53,692 bases of DNA, taken from positions 1-53,692 of the forward strand of contig JALKBU010000264.1 in NCBI GenBank assembly GCA_023091735.1. Reading direction: 5' to 3'. The notes under the pieces are model-generated. The model was not told the origin of the DNA and did not search any database. It worked only from the letters and a program-made list of their open reading frames with translations. Made by a program: the position numbers and the translations under genes. Below, one piece after another: positions 20,736 to 31,059 of the stretch; position 1 is the first letter of the stretch; the number at the start of each line of letters is the position of its first letter. The stretch is from Trichomonas tenax (lineage: Eukaryota > Parabasalia > Trichomonadida > Trichomonadidae).

Positions 20736-23449
20736 AGAGGTTTGGAGAATTTTTCCGGCGGTTTTTTGGGTTTGTAGAATTTTTCCTGATAGGACCCTCT
20801 TTCGTCCTTTGTTTTCCTATTTGCGCATTTATCTTCCCATGAAATTATTAAAAGCAAAAATTAGTTGTATAGCAGGTTGCAGCATCCATTTTTCGTATCT
20901 CCGTCTTTCGCGATTTTTTCGTAACAAAACTGTTTAAAATTCTTTGAAAATTATAAAAAATTGAAAAATTTGGTAATTTCACGATAATTTTATGAGTTAA
21001 AATCGATAATATGAATATAGTTTGGGTGTTTGTTGTTATAGAACAACTTGAAAAAAAGGAAATGTGAGAAAACTGAACGTTAAAATATTCCTCATGTTTT
21101 CTCCACTCATTTTTCACTGACTTTGAGGTCTATCAGTAAAGGTATCCATCTAGCCATTGAAAATCGAGTAGTTTGCCGTTAAAATAGCCAAAAGTTCTTC
21201 GATATTCTCGCAAAATCGTCACAATCAAGGCACCAGCAGTCAGTAAACTTCAAATACGAAGCTTTTCTTCGTTCCTAACGATTTTTGACTATTGGTTCTT
21301 TCGAGATTCACTCAAATCTAACAATTTCGACTTTCTTTTACAAATCTACATTTTCTACGACTCTCTGAGGTTTTTAGGATATGGCATGATGTAGGAACCT
21401 CAGAGAGTCGTAGAAAATGCTATGAATCAAAATGTATCATTTTTCGATTTACATTATTCGCTTTAGTTGTATGATAGTATGACAAACAGATAGCCCATGT
21501 ACATCGGTTTGTTATGCTATGAGACAACTAAAGCGATCTGTAGTTTATAATTATTCTTTAATCAATATTATCAGAAGTGATCATTTTCTAGCACAAATTC
21601 TCTAAAAACTGACTGCTCTGGAGAGTTTGTGCTACAAAATGATCATTTTTAATGATATTAATATTTTAGGATAATTTATTGACTCCTGGCACTAATAAAC
21701 ACGAAAATTACATCAATAGTACACAAGTATTCAATGACAACTGTACAAAATGAAATATAGAGTTCATTTATTTCAAGATCGAATATCATTGAAAACAACG
21801 TGCTTCTTGGCCATTTTCTCCAACATATTGATATTTTGGATGAGATGGCCAAGAAGTAGGTCATTTTCAATGATATTTGGTATTTTCGATTATACTCTAT
21901 GCTTTAGAAGCTACTTTACAGCATTTTCTTGATTACAATATGAATTAATAATCAAGGGAGATGCTGTGAGCTTTAAATTCGCCGAAAAATGACTGAATCA
22001 CGCGATTTTGCTTTATTTTGACAGAAACATCAATGTTTCAATCTATTTTATTTTTTACATGCCTAGGAAGATAATATGGAATGGAAGGCAGTTGTTTATA
22101 CTCTTTTTAAATAAGTTTGATAATATTGAATAGAGTTTTTACGTTTTTAGTAGTAAAAAAGCAATATAAATCATATGTTTATGAGTAGCACACTATACAA
22201 TGCGATCTATCTCGTTAATATGGAAATAATCAAATTTAAAAACTTAATAAATGTAACTAATTCTTCGATAGTTGGATTGCAGACATCTATTGACATATGA
22301 GCATATGCTGAAAATGCAATTTTACATTTTTGTCTTTTTGACAAAATTACTTTACATTGTCAAAAATATTCATCATAAGAAGTTTTGTTATTTACACGGC
22401 TTCTGATAGATTGCTCACTACAAAAAGAATGAATATGAGTACTGAATAATATATGCCAAACATAATCAAGATTTATAGAGTTTTGTTTGCATTGGATGTT
22501 ATATAACAATAGAAATTCACAAAATTGCATTGCCTATTATTTGCATGCTCAGTGGAAACAGTTTAGCATCTTAAACACAAAGAATACCTATATTTCTTTT
22601 GTTTGTTTTCGGATGTGTTTTTGATGTTGTACAGCATCAATAAACAGTATTCAATTCATTTAGAATAACGAATAGCATGGAGCACATGATTGATGATATA
22701 TTATATCATATAAGTATTAGACAAATCACAAATTGTCGGTACAAAAAGTTAGGTTTAACATGCGCATCACCGTCACTTTTTAATCACAAAGAATGCACAT
22801 TTTACAGTGATAGAAAGACTACACAGGCTAAAAATTTAAACACAGTCGTTGATATATCATTTAAAATAGTTGTATAGTGAAATAAACACGATATCACACA
22901 TAACAAGAATTAATCACAATTTGATTCTGCTAATATTTGTAAAAATCTTGTTACAATAATTCAATCTAGATACAAACAAATAATAATATCAGCTATATTA
23001 TTCAATCAATGAGAATGTTGAATTAAGCAAAGTTGCATTTAATTACAATTACTACACATCTAATTTACCATATATTTAAGTATATCAGTGATATGTACAA
23101 TCACAAAAGTATCATACCTACTATATACACACTTATTATCAAATACTCAGCACAATCGAAATTTCATATTTTTATAAAGTTAAATAATATCACAAAACAC
23201 ATTATACGTGTCCTATAGAAGTTATGTCTGATTGATATATGAAATTATACACATAAATTCAGGAATAATGCAATTTTGATATTGATTTAGTATATAAGAA
23301 TCAGCGTAGCTGATATATATTGGTCTACTGGGAACACCTAGATCAATGGCAAAACCAAAATGTTCATTGGAGAAATCTTTCATGATTGGATGACGATAGA
23401 GGGTCCTATCGGGAAAAACTCTACAAACCCAAAAATTCTCCATACCTCT
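20736..23449. mobile_element. 2.7-kb non-coding element with inverted ends and 8-bp direct flanks
   Basis: An arm of about 70 bases at 20736-20806 (AGAGGTTTGGAG... to ...GATAGGACCCTCT) recurs in reverse at about 23387-23449 with good identity. The left arm has an extra insertion of about 11 bases. Directly outside both arms is the same 8-mer, CGCTTTTC (20728-20735 and 23450-23457), exactly as expected for a target-site duplication. Eight-base duplications are typical of hAT-type elements, and CAGAG at the left end fits the hAT terminus pattern, but the right end gives GAGAG. No transposase frame is present, so it would be non-autonomous or decayed. Its interior holds the hairpin series at 21349-21967. 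It ends 140 bases before the SMC5 start. Confidence 0.6.
21349..21967. repeat. Series of five strong hairpins at about 112-base spacing
   Basis: Five self-complementary units of different sequence lie in a row. (1) 21349-21372 with 21396-21419, a perfect 24-bp stem. (2) 21458-21487 with 21507-21536, about 30 bp with a few mismatches. (3) 21561-21603 with 21620-21662, about 43 bp imperfect. (4) 21782-21823 with 21836-21877, 42 bp imperfect. (5) 21918-21935 with 21949-21967, about 19 bp. Centres are near 21384, 21497, 21612, 21830 and 21942. The double gap contains a weak, decayed pair (about 21670-21683 with 21763-21780) near the expected mid-point. There are no ORFs. Function is unknown; clustered small-RNA precursors or cruciform-forming DNA are possible. 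Confidence 0.7.
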
Positions 23450-23497
23450 CGCTTTTCATATATTTCTGACACGTAAAATATCGGATTTCTATTTCAC

Positions 23498-23549
23498 TTT
23501 ACATGACAGGTTTTGCCAAATAAAGCATGATTTTAACTCAAAAGTGACA
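23498..23549 (+). promoter_or_regulatory. Candidate SMC5 upstream elements
   Basis: Two motifs that recur in intergenic DNA of this window lie just before SMC5: TTTACATGACA at 23498-23508 and AAAAGTGACA at about 23539-23548, about 80 and 40 bases before the ATG. They lie only about 40 bases from the end of the 2.7-kb inserted element, so the insertion may have replaced more distal control sequence. Confidence 0.35.
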
Positions 23550-23589
23550 GCGCGGGAAATTCCTAAAGTAAACCACACAAATTTATGGG

Positions 23590-26500
23590 ATGCGGAGGTC
23601 GAACCCTTCTCGTGGAAACTCTCAGAGAAGCAAAGACTCTCAGACGTATTACGAAGGCGACGTCGACAAGTTCCAGAACGGCTCAATTATGTCGATAAAA
23701 CTTAAGGATTTCATGACTTTCGAGAAAATAACAATCCAACCAGGTGCAGGATTGAACTTAATTATTGGACCAAACGGTTCCGGAAAGTCCACAATCGTCT
23801 GCGCCATCGGTCTTGGACTCGCATCTTCAACATCAATTTTAGCCCGAACTTCAAAATTGTCTGGATTCATTCGCCACGGCTGTCCAATGGCGTCTATTAA
23901 GATACTTCTGAAGTCTGATATCCCATTTTGGGTAAATCGCCGCATTAAGTCAGATAATTCATCGAAATGGAGAATAAAGAATATCAACGGTCGCTGGAAA
24001 GATTCTTCAGCGGCAGAAGTTGCACAGAGAGTGACAGCATTACACATTCAGCTCGATAACCTCTGTATGTTCCTTCCACAAGAGAGAGTTAAAGAATTCG
24101 CCACTTTGAAGCCACCTCAGTTACTTACTGCAACGGAACAAGCCATCAATCCTGAAGTGTATGACACTCATCAGGGTCTTTTGAAAGACTTCCAAAAGCA
24201 TTTTGAATTAACACAAAAAATTTCAGATTTAACACAAAATCAACAACGTTATCAGACATTGATGGATCAAATGCGTGTTGATGTTGAAAGATTAAATGTT
24301 GTTAACGAATGCAAGAAACAGATTGAAAAATACGAAAAAGCTATTCCATGGGCAGAACATCGCGCTGCCAAAATCGAGTATAGAAAGTGCAGAAATGAAT
24401 TACAGGAGGCTTTAAGGCATTACGATCAAGCAGCTGCAAATATACGTCCGTTATCAGAACAGAAGGAAGCAAAGCATCAACAATGCAAGAGGAACAACGA
24501 TGACTTAGGAAGAGAGTCAAATCACTGTCAATCACTCAAAACCGAAATTTTGCAAATTAGCAACTCAAGATTCGAGTTTGATAGAAATGCAAGTCAACAA
24601 AAGCAACAGCTCGAGGATCTCAAGAAGTCTCTCAGTACAAAAACAGAAGAAGTCGAAAAAATGAATCATGCAATTGAAATTGCTGAAGACAAAGTTAAAG
24701 GAGCAGATTCTGACTTCCAGAGACTTCGCGAAGAGAAATCAAACCTCGTCCGCCGCTTAAATGACGTTAAACGAGAGAGCTCAGAAGCTTCTGGTTTGAT
24801 TGATCCAATCAAGAGAGAAAAGGCGAGAAAGCAAAATGAACTTAGAGAAATCGAGAACGACTTGAAGCGTTTTGATAACCAAAAGAAGCGTCTTCTTGAT
24901 CACATCGGACAAAACTTGAGAAGACAAGATGTTGTTGACTTATACAATTACGTTGAAAGCCACAGAAACACATTTAATGCAAATGTTTATGGTCCTATTT
25001 GCGCTGAGCTCAATTTCGCTGAAATTAGGAATGCAAACGTTCTTCACATGGTTGTTGAAAACCACTTCTTGTTCGCTTTCCTTGTCGAAGATGAAAACGA
25101 TAGAGATGCACTTGAAGACTATTGCCGCCAACGTAAATTAACAAGAATCACTCTCCTCCGTGCTTCAGACAACTTCAAGCTCAGCCAGCAGCAAAAGATG
25201 AGCCAGCAATTGCCACCACCAAACTTAACAAAGCATGGTTTTCCCAAATATGTCATTGATACATTCGAGGCTCCAGTCACAGTCAAGAACATGCTTAATC
25301 AGATGGCACAGCTTGACAGGATTCCTCTTGGCTCTGGTCCGCAAGCACGCGCCTCTGTTCACAAACTTGCTGATGATATTTTCTTGCAGTCCAATATTAC
25401 GAGATATGTTGTCGACAACGTCGTTTACTATGTCAAGAGATCTAAGTATAGCTCCAACATTTCAACACTTTCTATTCCTGTTCGTCAATCAAACATTTGG
25501 CGTGAAGCATCGGCTGGTGCTGAAAGCATAAGAATCCTTCGCGAGAGAAAGGATCAAATCGAACAAGACATTGAGCGTCTCACACAAGATGAACGTGACA
25601 AGCGTGCAGAGGCTTCTCGCTTCACATCTGAAATCGAATCACTCAGCCGTGAGATTCAAGATATCACACAGAGAATTAAGAATGTCGAAGGCCTTAATGA
25701 GAAGATCCGTCAGTTGAAGATGAAGCGTGATCAACTTGTTCGCGAGAAAGATGAGATTCCTCGAAAGATTACTCAGATCGAAGGTAAGTTAAACAACAGC
25801 CTCAAGAGTCATTCAGACAGTGTTATCAAGCAATTCCAGAAGTTGAAGCAGTTCAGTACACACATGATCAAGTATGATATCCTTCTTTCGCAGCGTGATA
25901 CACTTCAGGCTGAACTTGAAGACATCAACATGGAGCTTCAGCACGAGAGACAGAAATATTCAGAATTTGAGCGCCAAATCAAGATCCTCAAGGAGAAGAG
26001 GGATGCTTTGAAGCAGAAGGAGAAAGAGCTGAAGGACATTGCTAAGGAGAAGTGTCCAAAGACACCAGAAAACATTGCAATGCTTCAAGAACTTCCAAGT
26101 GATGTTGAAATGCTTAGAGATGAACTCGCAAGACGCCAGTCACGGCTTAACTCCATCCAATTCATCGATCCAACACTCCAGCAGAGATACGCTGATACAG
26201 AACACAAGCTTGCTGAGACGCAAGATCAACTCAACAACCTTTCAAGAGAAGCTAATGATCTATTAGTAGATTGCAATGCAAGATTCACCGAATGGAAGCA
26301 GAAGATGAGTCTCGATGTCAAGAAGATGTCAGACAGCTTCTCCAAGCTCATGTCTACATGCAACTACAGAGGAGAAGTTAAGCTTGGATACGACGATCCA
26401 GCGAAGATCGAAACATACAAACTCAACCTTCTTGTCGCTTTCAACAGAGATGGTGCAATGAACATTTTGTCTTCCACAAGACAGAGTGGTGGTGAAAAGT

Positions 26501-26796
26501 CAGTCACAACACTCATGTTCTTGCTCGCTCTTCAGGATTGCACAAAGTTCCCATTCAGAGTTGTCGATGAAATTAACCAAGGTATGGATGAAACAAACGA
26601 CAGAAACGCATTCAACCAGATCATGAGATATACAATGAGCCACAACCAGGAATCTCAGTACTTCCTCGTCACTCCAAAGTTGCTTCCAAACTTAGAAGAA
26701 CTTGTAGGTATCACTGTTATGGTCGTCATGAACGGCCCATACATAGATGAGCACTTGACTGATCCTATCACATTCATGAATGGCGATGATCAATAG
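23590..26796 (+). CDS. SMC5: SMC5-like structural maintenance of chromosomes protein
   Basis: The 1068-aa protein has the full SMC layout: an N-terminal ATP-binding head with Walker A GPNGSGKS (residues 60-67), a long coiled coil (about 180-430), a globular hinge (about 440-640), a returning coiled coil (about 650-900), and a C-terminal head with signature SGGEKS (966-971) and Walker B VVDEINQGMD (D993, E994). QSGGEKSVTT, FRVVDEINQGMD and the near-terminal FLVTPKLLPNL are hallmarks of SMC5 rather than SMC1-4 or SMC6. SMC5 pairs with SMC6 in the complex acting in recombination repair and removal of chromosome linkages. Two overlapping ATGs occur; only the second (23590) opens this frame. The head begins at about residue 34, as in other SMC5 proteins. 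Confidence 0.93.
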   Translation: MRRSNPSRGNSQRSKDSQTYYEGDVDKFQNGSIMSIKLKDFMTFEKITIQPGAGLNLIIGPNGSGKSTIVCAIGLGLASSTSILARTSKLSGFIRHGCPMASIKILLKSDIPFWVNRRIKSDNSSKWRIKNINGRWKDSSAAEVAQRVTALHIQLDNLCMFLPQERVKEFATLKPPQLLTATEQAINPEVYDTHQGLLKDFQKHFELTQKISDLTQNQQRYQTLMDQMRVDVERLNVVNECKKQIEKYEKAIPWAEHRAAKIEYRKCRNELQEALRHYDQAAANIRPLSEQKEAKHQQCKRNNDDLGRESNHCQSLKTEILQISNSRFEFDRNASQQKQQLEDLKKSLSTKTEEVEKMNHAIEIAEDKVKGADSDFQRLREEKSNLVRRLNDVKRESSEASGLIDPIKREKARKQNELREIENDLKRFDNQKKRLLDHIGQNLRRQDVVDLYNYVESHRNTFNANVYGPICAELNFAEIRNANVLHMVVENHFLFAFLVEDENDRDALEDYCRQRKLTRITLLRASDNFKLSQQQKMSQQLPPPNLTKHGFPKYVIDTFEAPVTVKNMLNQMAQLDRIPLGSGPQARASVHKLADDIFLQSNITRYVVDNVVYYVKRSKYSSNISTLSIPVRQSNIWREASAGAESIRILRERKDQIEQDIERLTQDERDKRAEASRFTSEIESLSREIQDITQRIKNVEGLNEKIRQLKMKRDQLVREKDEIPRKITQIEGKLNNSLKSHSDSVIKQFQKLKQFSTHMIKYDILLSQRDTLQAELEDINMELQHERQKYSEFERQIKILKEKRDALKQKEKELKDIAKEKCPKTPENIAMLQELPSDVEMLRDELARRQSRLNSIQFIDPTLQQRYADTEHKLAETQDQLNNLSREANDLLVDCNARFTEWKQKMSLDVKKMSDSFSKLMSTCNYRGEVKLGYDDPAKIETYKLNLLVAFNRDGAMNILSSTRQSGGEKSVTTLMFLLALQDCTKFPFRVVDEINQGMDETNDRNAFNQIMRYTMSHNQESQYFLVTPKLLPNLEELVGITVMVVMNGPYIDEHLTDPITFMNGDDQ

Positions 26797-26972
26797 CCAC
26801 AACAACAATCTTAAGAATATATATGAATTTATATTTTGTTATTTATCGTAAAATAGATATTTATATTAATTAAACTTCATTATTAAAATTTCAAAATAAT
26901 ATTTATTATATTAAATAGTTTACAAACAATATAAAATGAACTATATAGGAATAGATGAGTAATGTTATGATA

Positions 26973-27593
26973 TTATTTAGGCTTTGTTTTGTTGTCAAAT
27001 GCATTTTCGGCAGAATCGAATGTATTTTTAACAGCCAACTTCTGATCAAATCTATCTGGGAATGGCTGTTTCATCATGAAGTCAATTGATGGCTGGAATT
27101 GCTCTGGATCGTAAGCTTCAACGAAGTGCGGAAATTGAATGAATTTATTCAAACTTTCGATGATTTTGGCGTTCTTTGTGCAATCATTAATATTATACCA
27201 TATGTTTAAACTGAAACTTGTTCCTGACCGATAAAATTCGAAAGATAAAACATCATCTTTGTACTCCAAATCGCCGTAGATTCCGTAGGCAATCAACAGG
27301 ATGAACATATCAGAGACGATTGTAGGAGGAAGATTAACTAATTTGATACTTGTAGCTCTTGGCGGAATAACGCCTCCATCCTTTCTGTACAACGTAATGG
27401 TGGAGAAGAATCCTAATGTTGATATCGAAAAATTGGCTAATTTCAAATAAATCTCGTGAAGAGTTGCAAGTTCTTTATATTCGGCAACGAATTCTTTGAC
27501 CTGTTGGTTGTCGTGTTTCTTTATGTTTTCGCAGCGAAGCTCCCACTGACAAGGAAGTTGCTCGTCGAGATGATGAAGAATTATATCGAACAT
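26973..27593 (-). CDS. Divergent eIF4E-family cap-binding-like protein
   Basis: The 206-aa protein follows the order of eIF4E elements: a Trp-containing first strand (QWELRCENI), FVAEYKELATLHEIYLKLANF in place of the conserved TVEDFW helix, TITLYRKDGG in place of YSLFKDGI, NLPPTIVSDMFILLIAYGIYG as the long helix, and a final strand-helix pair (SLNIWYNIND). Most of the tryptophans that stack on the mRNA cap appear to be missing, so it may be a non-canonical eIF4E or may bind the cap differently. I use ATG 27593 because the open frame upstream has only GTG, and because a TTTACATGTCA/TGACATGTAAA block lies directly before it. It converges on SMC5 with a 176-base gap. The assignment rests on a distant pattern match. 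Confidence 0.55.
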   Translation of the reverse strand: MFDIILHHLDEQLPCQWELRCENIKKHDNQQVKEFVAEYKELATLHEIYLKLANFSISTLGFFSTITLYRKDGGVIPPRATSIKLVNLPPTIVSDMFILLIAYGIYGDLEYKDDVLSFEFYRSGTSFSLNIWYNINDCTKNAKIIESLNKFIQFPHFVEAYDPEQFQPSIDFMMKQPFPDRFDQKLAVKNTFDSAENAFDNKTKPK

Positions 27594-28635
27594 ATAAATT
27601 GACAATTTGACATATTTACATGTCAAATATTCTCTATTTTCAATTTCCGACACAAATCTGAACTATATCTGACTATATAATATATTGAATATCTCCCATT
27701 CTTTCTTTTGCCATCATATTTCATGGAGGAATTGTTATTTTATTATTCTTAATCTTGTCGGTAATTAAATACTAATTTGCTCATAGCCATGAACAATATT
27801 CAATTAGGCACTCAGTTTTTGGTGAATTTTTGATCATGGATTTGCTATTATCTTGATATTGCCTAATTATTTCAAAAATTAGTTCTAATCAAATATTTTT
27901 TTGGTTCTATTTTAATACTCTTTCAACACACTTCTTTTGCTTTCATTTACTGACTAAGCAATAGCTTAAACACAATTTTATGGAAAAGATTCAAATATTC
28001 CGTATCCAAACTTGAATTTCACAATTTCATTTTTATTGATTATATACTATGTTATATGAACTACCATTTGGATTAATATGGCGTTTTGTTGATTGATTAA
28101 AATGGTTAGATTCAAATTTGGCAAGTTATTTCAAGGAATTCATCGCAAAACAAAGAGTTTTTGAATACCCTTGAAGAGATTGACTACAAGCGATGTCTCA
28201 AATGACTGTGATGTCTGTAAGAATGAATATACAATAATCTCCAAATTAATGATTTCACGATTATCAAACATCAGCATTGATGATAGCGGACCCATTAGTA
28301 TAAAGAGACTGCCAAATTAATGTTGTATAGCAACAAAATGAAAAACCAGAAAAATAAGAAGCTAAAAATTGAAATTATTTTGATGTGCTGTTGATCGCAA
28401 AACTGAAAGCGCTACATCAAACGAATAAAAAAAAATGGCGCAAGAATAAATCAAAAAAACTTCCAAAAATTATACAGTCAATAAACTACTCCACACAGAG
28501 CCCAAAAAAATTGATGTTTACGAATTAACCTTATTTGATGTAAAGTATTTATAAAGTGGGTCATCAAGTTATAGTCCTCAAAATAATAGGATCGCAAAAT
28601 TGAAAGAAATTGAAAAAAAAGTATTAGGGCTCCAC
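27594..28635. other. Intergenic region, no gene seen
   Basis: The first 40 bases are the presumed eIF4E-like promoter. The rest is AT-rich spacer. GATCGCAAAA(C/T)TGAAAG occurs twice (about 28392 and 28589), a hint of dispersed repeat sequence. Confidence 0.4.
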
Positions 28636-29655
28636 TTTTTTCTCGTTGACCTTTTTGAGTTTTGCGATTTTTAACGAGTAAAACCCCTTCCTGGACGAAT
28701 CTGATGAAACATTTACCTGCTTTCTGGGGTTCTGATTCTAGTGGTGCAATCTGTTTCATGATCTTAGCAAGGTATTACTTAATCATGATAAGATTACAAA
28801 CAGAAACTCATTACAAATCATTAATGTGCTTCTGTTATGAATCTCTTTGATGATTATAACAAATACATCTCACTATTATAGCGTTCGCTCGCTTATTTTT
28901 GCTATAGTTCCGGTAGAAAAATCAAAAAATAGAAAAGAAAAAATATGCTACGCGCGCGAGTCAAACGGCATTCCTTTGCTTATTCATCGAGCATACCTAC
29001 CTCCCTGCTATCTCAAATTCACATGAAATTTGCTCATTAGTAACATTGCATATCACATTTTCGACTTTACATGACAAATATCAGATAATACATGTCAAAA
29101 ATGGTGACTTTCGCTATTTTACATGTCAAAATTCAATGAAATCTCATGGAGGTATGGAGATCCTCAACTTAAATAGACAAGCAAATGCTATAAACATACT
29201 CAGCACCCCCTGAAAAGCACCAATTTCTTATTAAAGTAAATGGAAATACTAAATAAGTTAAATTATTGCTGTTTTAAAAATACAAAAACAGAGTCTCATA
29301 TTCATAAAATAATAATCTATAATCACACTGTTTATGAATGTATTAATTATAATTGATTTTGTTAATATATTTATAAATTCTGAGATTTAATATAGGCTAC
29401 ATCTATATTATTAACATGCAGTTATACCTACAATAGATAAGAGAAGAGAAGAGCTTCCATCATTTTCCAATACAAGATAGTGTTTGTTTAAGCAAAATCA
29501 TATTGGATGAGCGGCTTGGTCTTTGTTTGCAGAGATATTATTGATACCACTGTAAACAGAACCACAGAAAAGCACGTAAATGTTTTATCAGATCTGATCT
29601 ATAGGGGGTCACTCGTTAAAAATCGCAAAACTCAAAAGAGTAAACGAGAAAAAAA
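28636..29655. repeat. Inverted repeat pair about 1 kb apart
   Basis: An arm of about 50 bases at 28636-28686 (TTTTTTCTCGTT ... TTTTGCGATTTTTAACGAGT ... CCCC) recurs in reverse at 29604-29655 with high identity. The 0.9 kb between them has no supported gene and includes a locally GC-rich patch near 28880-28970. It could be a transposon with inverted ends, but I see no flanking direct repeat, so the borders are uncertain. Confidence 0.45.
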
Positions 29656-31041
29656 TTCAAGGAAGTATTAATTGAATCTTTCAATAACTATCTTTTTTGT
29701 AAAGCTGATTTTGATTAAAAATACTACAATAAGCATATATTTACTAAATAACAAAGAAAAAGAAAAGATTAAAACAATAAATATGAAATGTGCATTGAAA
29801 AAAAGGAAAATTCTTGAGTATTTCGACTTTCGTGGTGTGCCCGGGTAAGTTGGGAAATAATCTAAACATGAATGTTAAACAATAATTATTGAAGCCTAGA
29901 TTCTAGGGCTTTAAGGATCAAGAGATGTTATTTAAGAGAACAAAACTAAATGTATGACATGCCAAGCTAGTTTAGGATGCTGAATATTGATTTGGGATAT
30001 AAAATCCAATAATTTTGGGCGCTTTCTCGAGAAAAACTAAGCAGGTTCGCTGCAACTGAGTTTTTATTTATGTGTGAACTGCTGTAAGAAGCTTTTACTT
30101 CATGATATTAACCTCAAATCAGTTCATGAGTGAACGGTCTCGTTTGTCAAGTAAATTTTGAAATCTATTTTATTTGTCAAAGATCGTCAGAAAATAATCG
30201 TACAAATCGAATTAATGATGTAGAAGTGTATTTTATTTAAAATAAAGTGCCCCTTATTTATTTTTGTTAAATTACGCAAAAACTTCATTGGAAAATGTAT
30301 TTCTCAAAATTTTTAACAAAACGAATGGATTTTAAGCAAAAGTCTTGGTGAAGGAAATTGATTCCACAAACTGATTGCAACCATAGAAATATCGCCTATA
30401 TGTTTCAATATGGATGAAGAATAATATGCCAAAGAATGAAGGAGATATATCGATAGTTTATGAAAAAATATGAATTGATGGGAAAAATCAAAATTATCGG
30501 ATTTGTGATATAACCAATCTGCAAAAATTTCGATTGGCAAAAATAAAAAAATAAGGCGATATATTTATTTGAAAATGAATTTGTTAGGAAAAATCCATTT
30601 TTAATCATATAATTCAATATGATTACATATCCAAGTCCGATTTATGATGTTAAAAAGCTCCAAATCGATACTTTTTGTTAAACAATTTGGAAAATATCTG
30701 GAAATAATATATAGAATATAATGAACTAATAATATTTTTCACAACATATTCAAAAAATAACATATTCAAAATTTCTTTAATGAATTATACTCATCAAGAT
30801 ATTTTGTGCCTTATTCTGCAAAATACGTTTTCAAGTTTCTCAAAAATTTTTGTAGGGTTCACGATTCTATTTTTGTGATCACTATATGTCGCAGAATTCA
30901 AATTCTAATCGTAATACACTGATAAAATATAGTGTTATAATGGCTGATTTAATTTTTTATCATTTTTTACAAATATATTAATTGAATGATTTACGTTTAG
31001 GAAAAAAACTTTATTTTGAGAAGTTTACACAGAATCGGGGA
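29656..31041. other. Intergenic region, no gene seen
   Basis: About 1.4 kb of AT-rich spacer upstream of the PP1-like gene. The short open frames here have no coding character. Confidence 0.45.
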
Positions 31042-31046
31042 TCACA
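31042..31046 (+). promoter_or_regulatory. Initiator of the PP1-like gene
   Basis: TCACA matches TCA(+1)YW. The predicted transcript would start at 31044 and have a leader of 16 bases before the ATG at 31060, a length typical of trichomonad mRNAs. Confidence 0.5.
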
Positions 31047-31059
31047 AATAAAAAACATT

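Noticed and set aside
21349..21967. CRISPR array
   Set aside because: Units are separate hairpins of different sequence with no constant direct repeat, and the genome is eukaryotic.
28478..28850. Opposed 93- and 62-codon frames
   Set aside because: They lie across an inverted-repeat arm on opposite strands; composition is non-coding.
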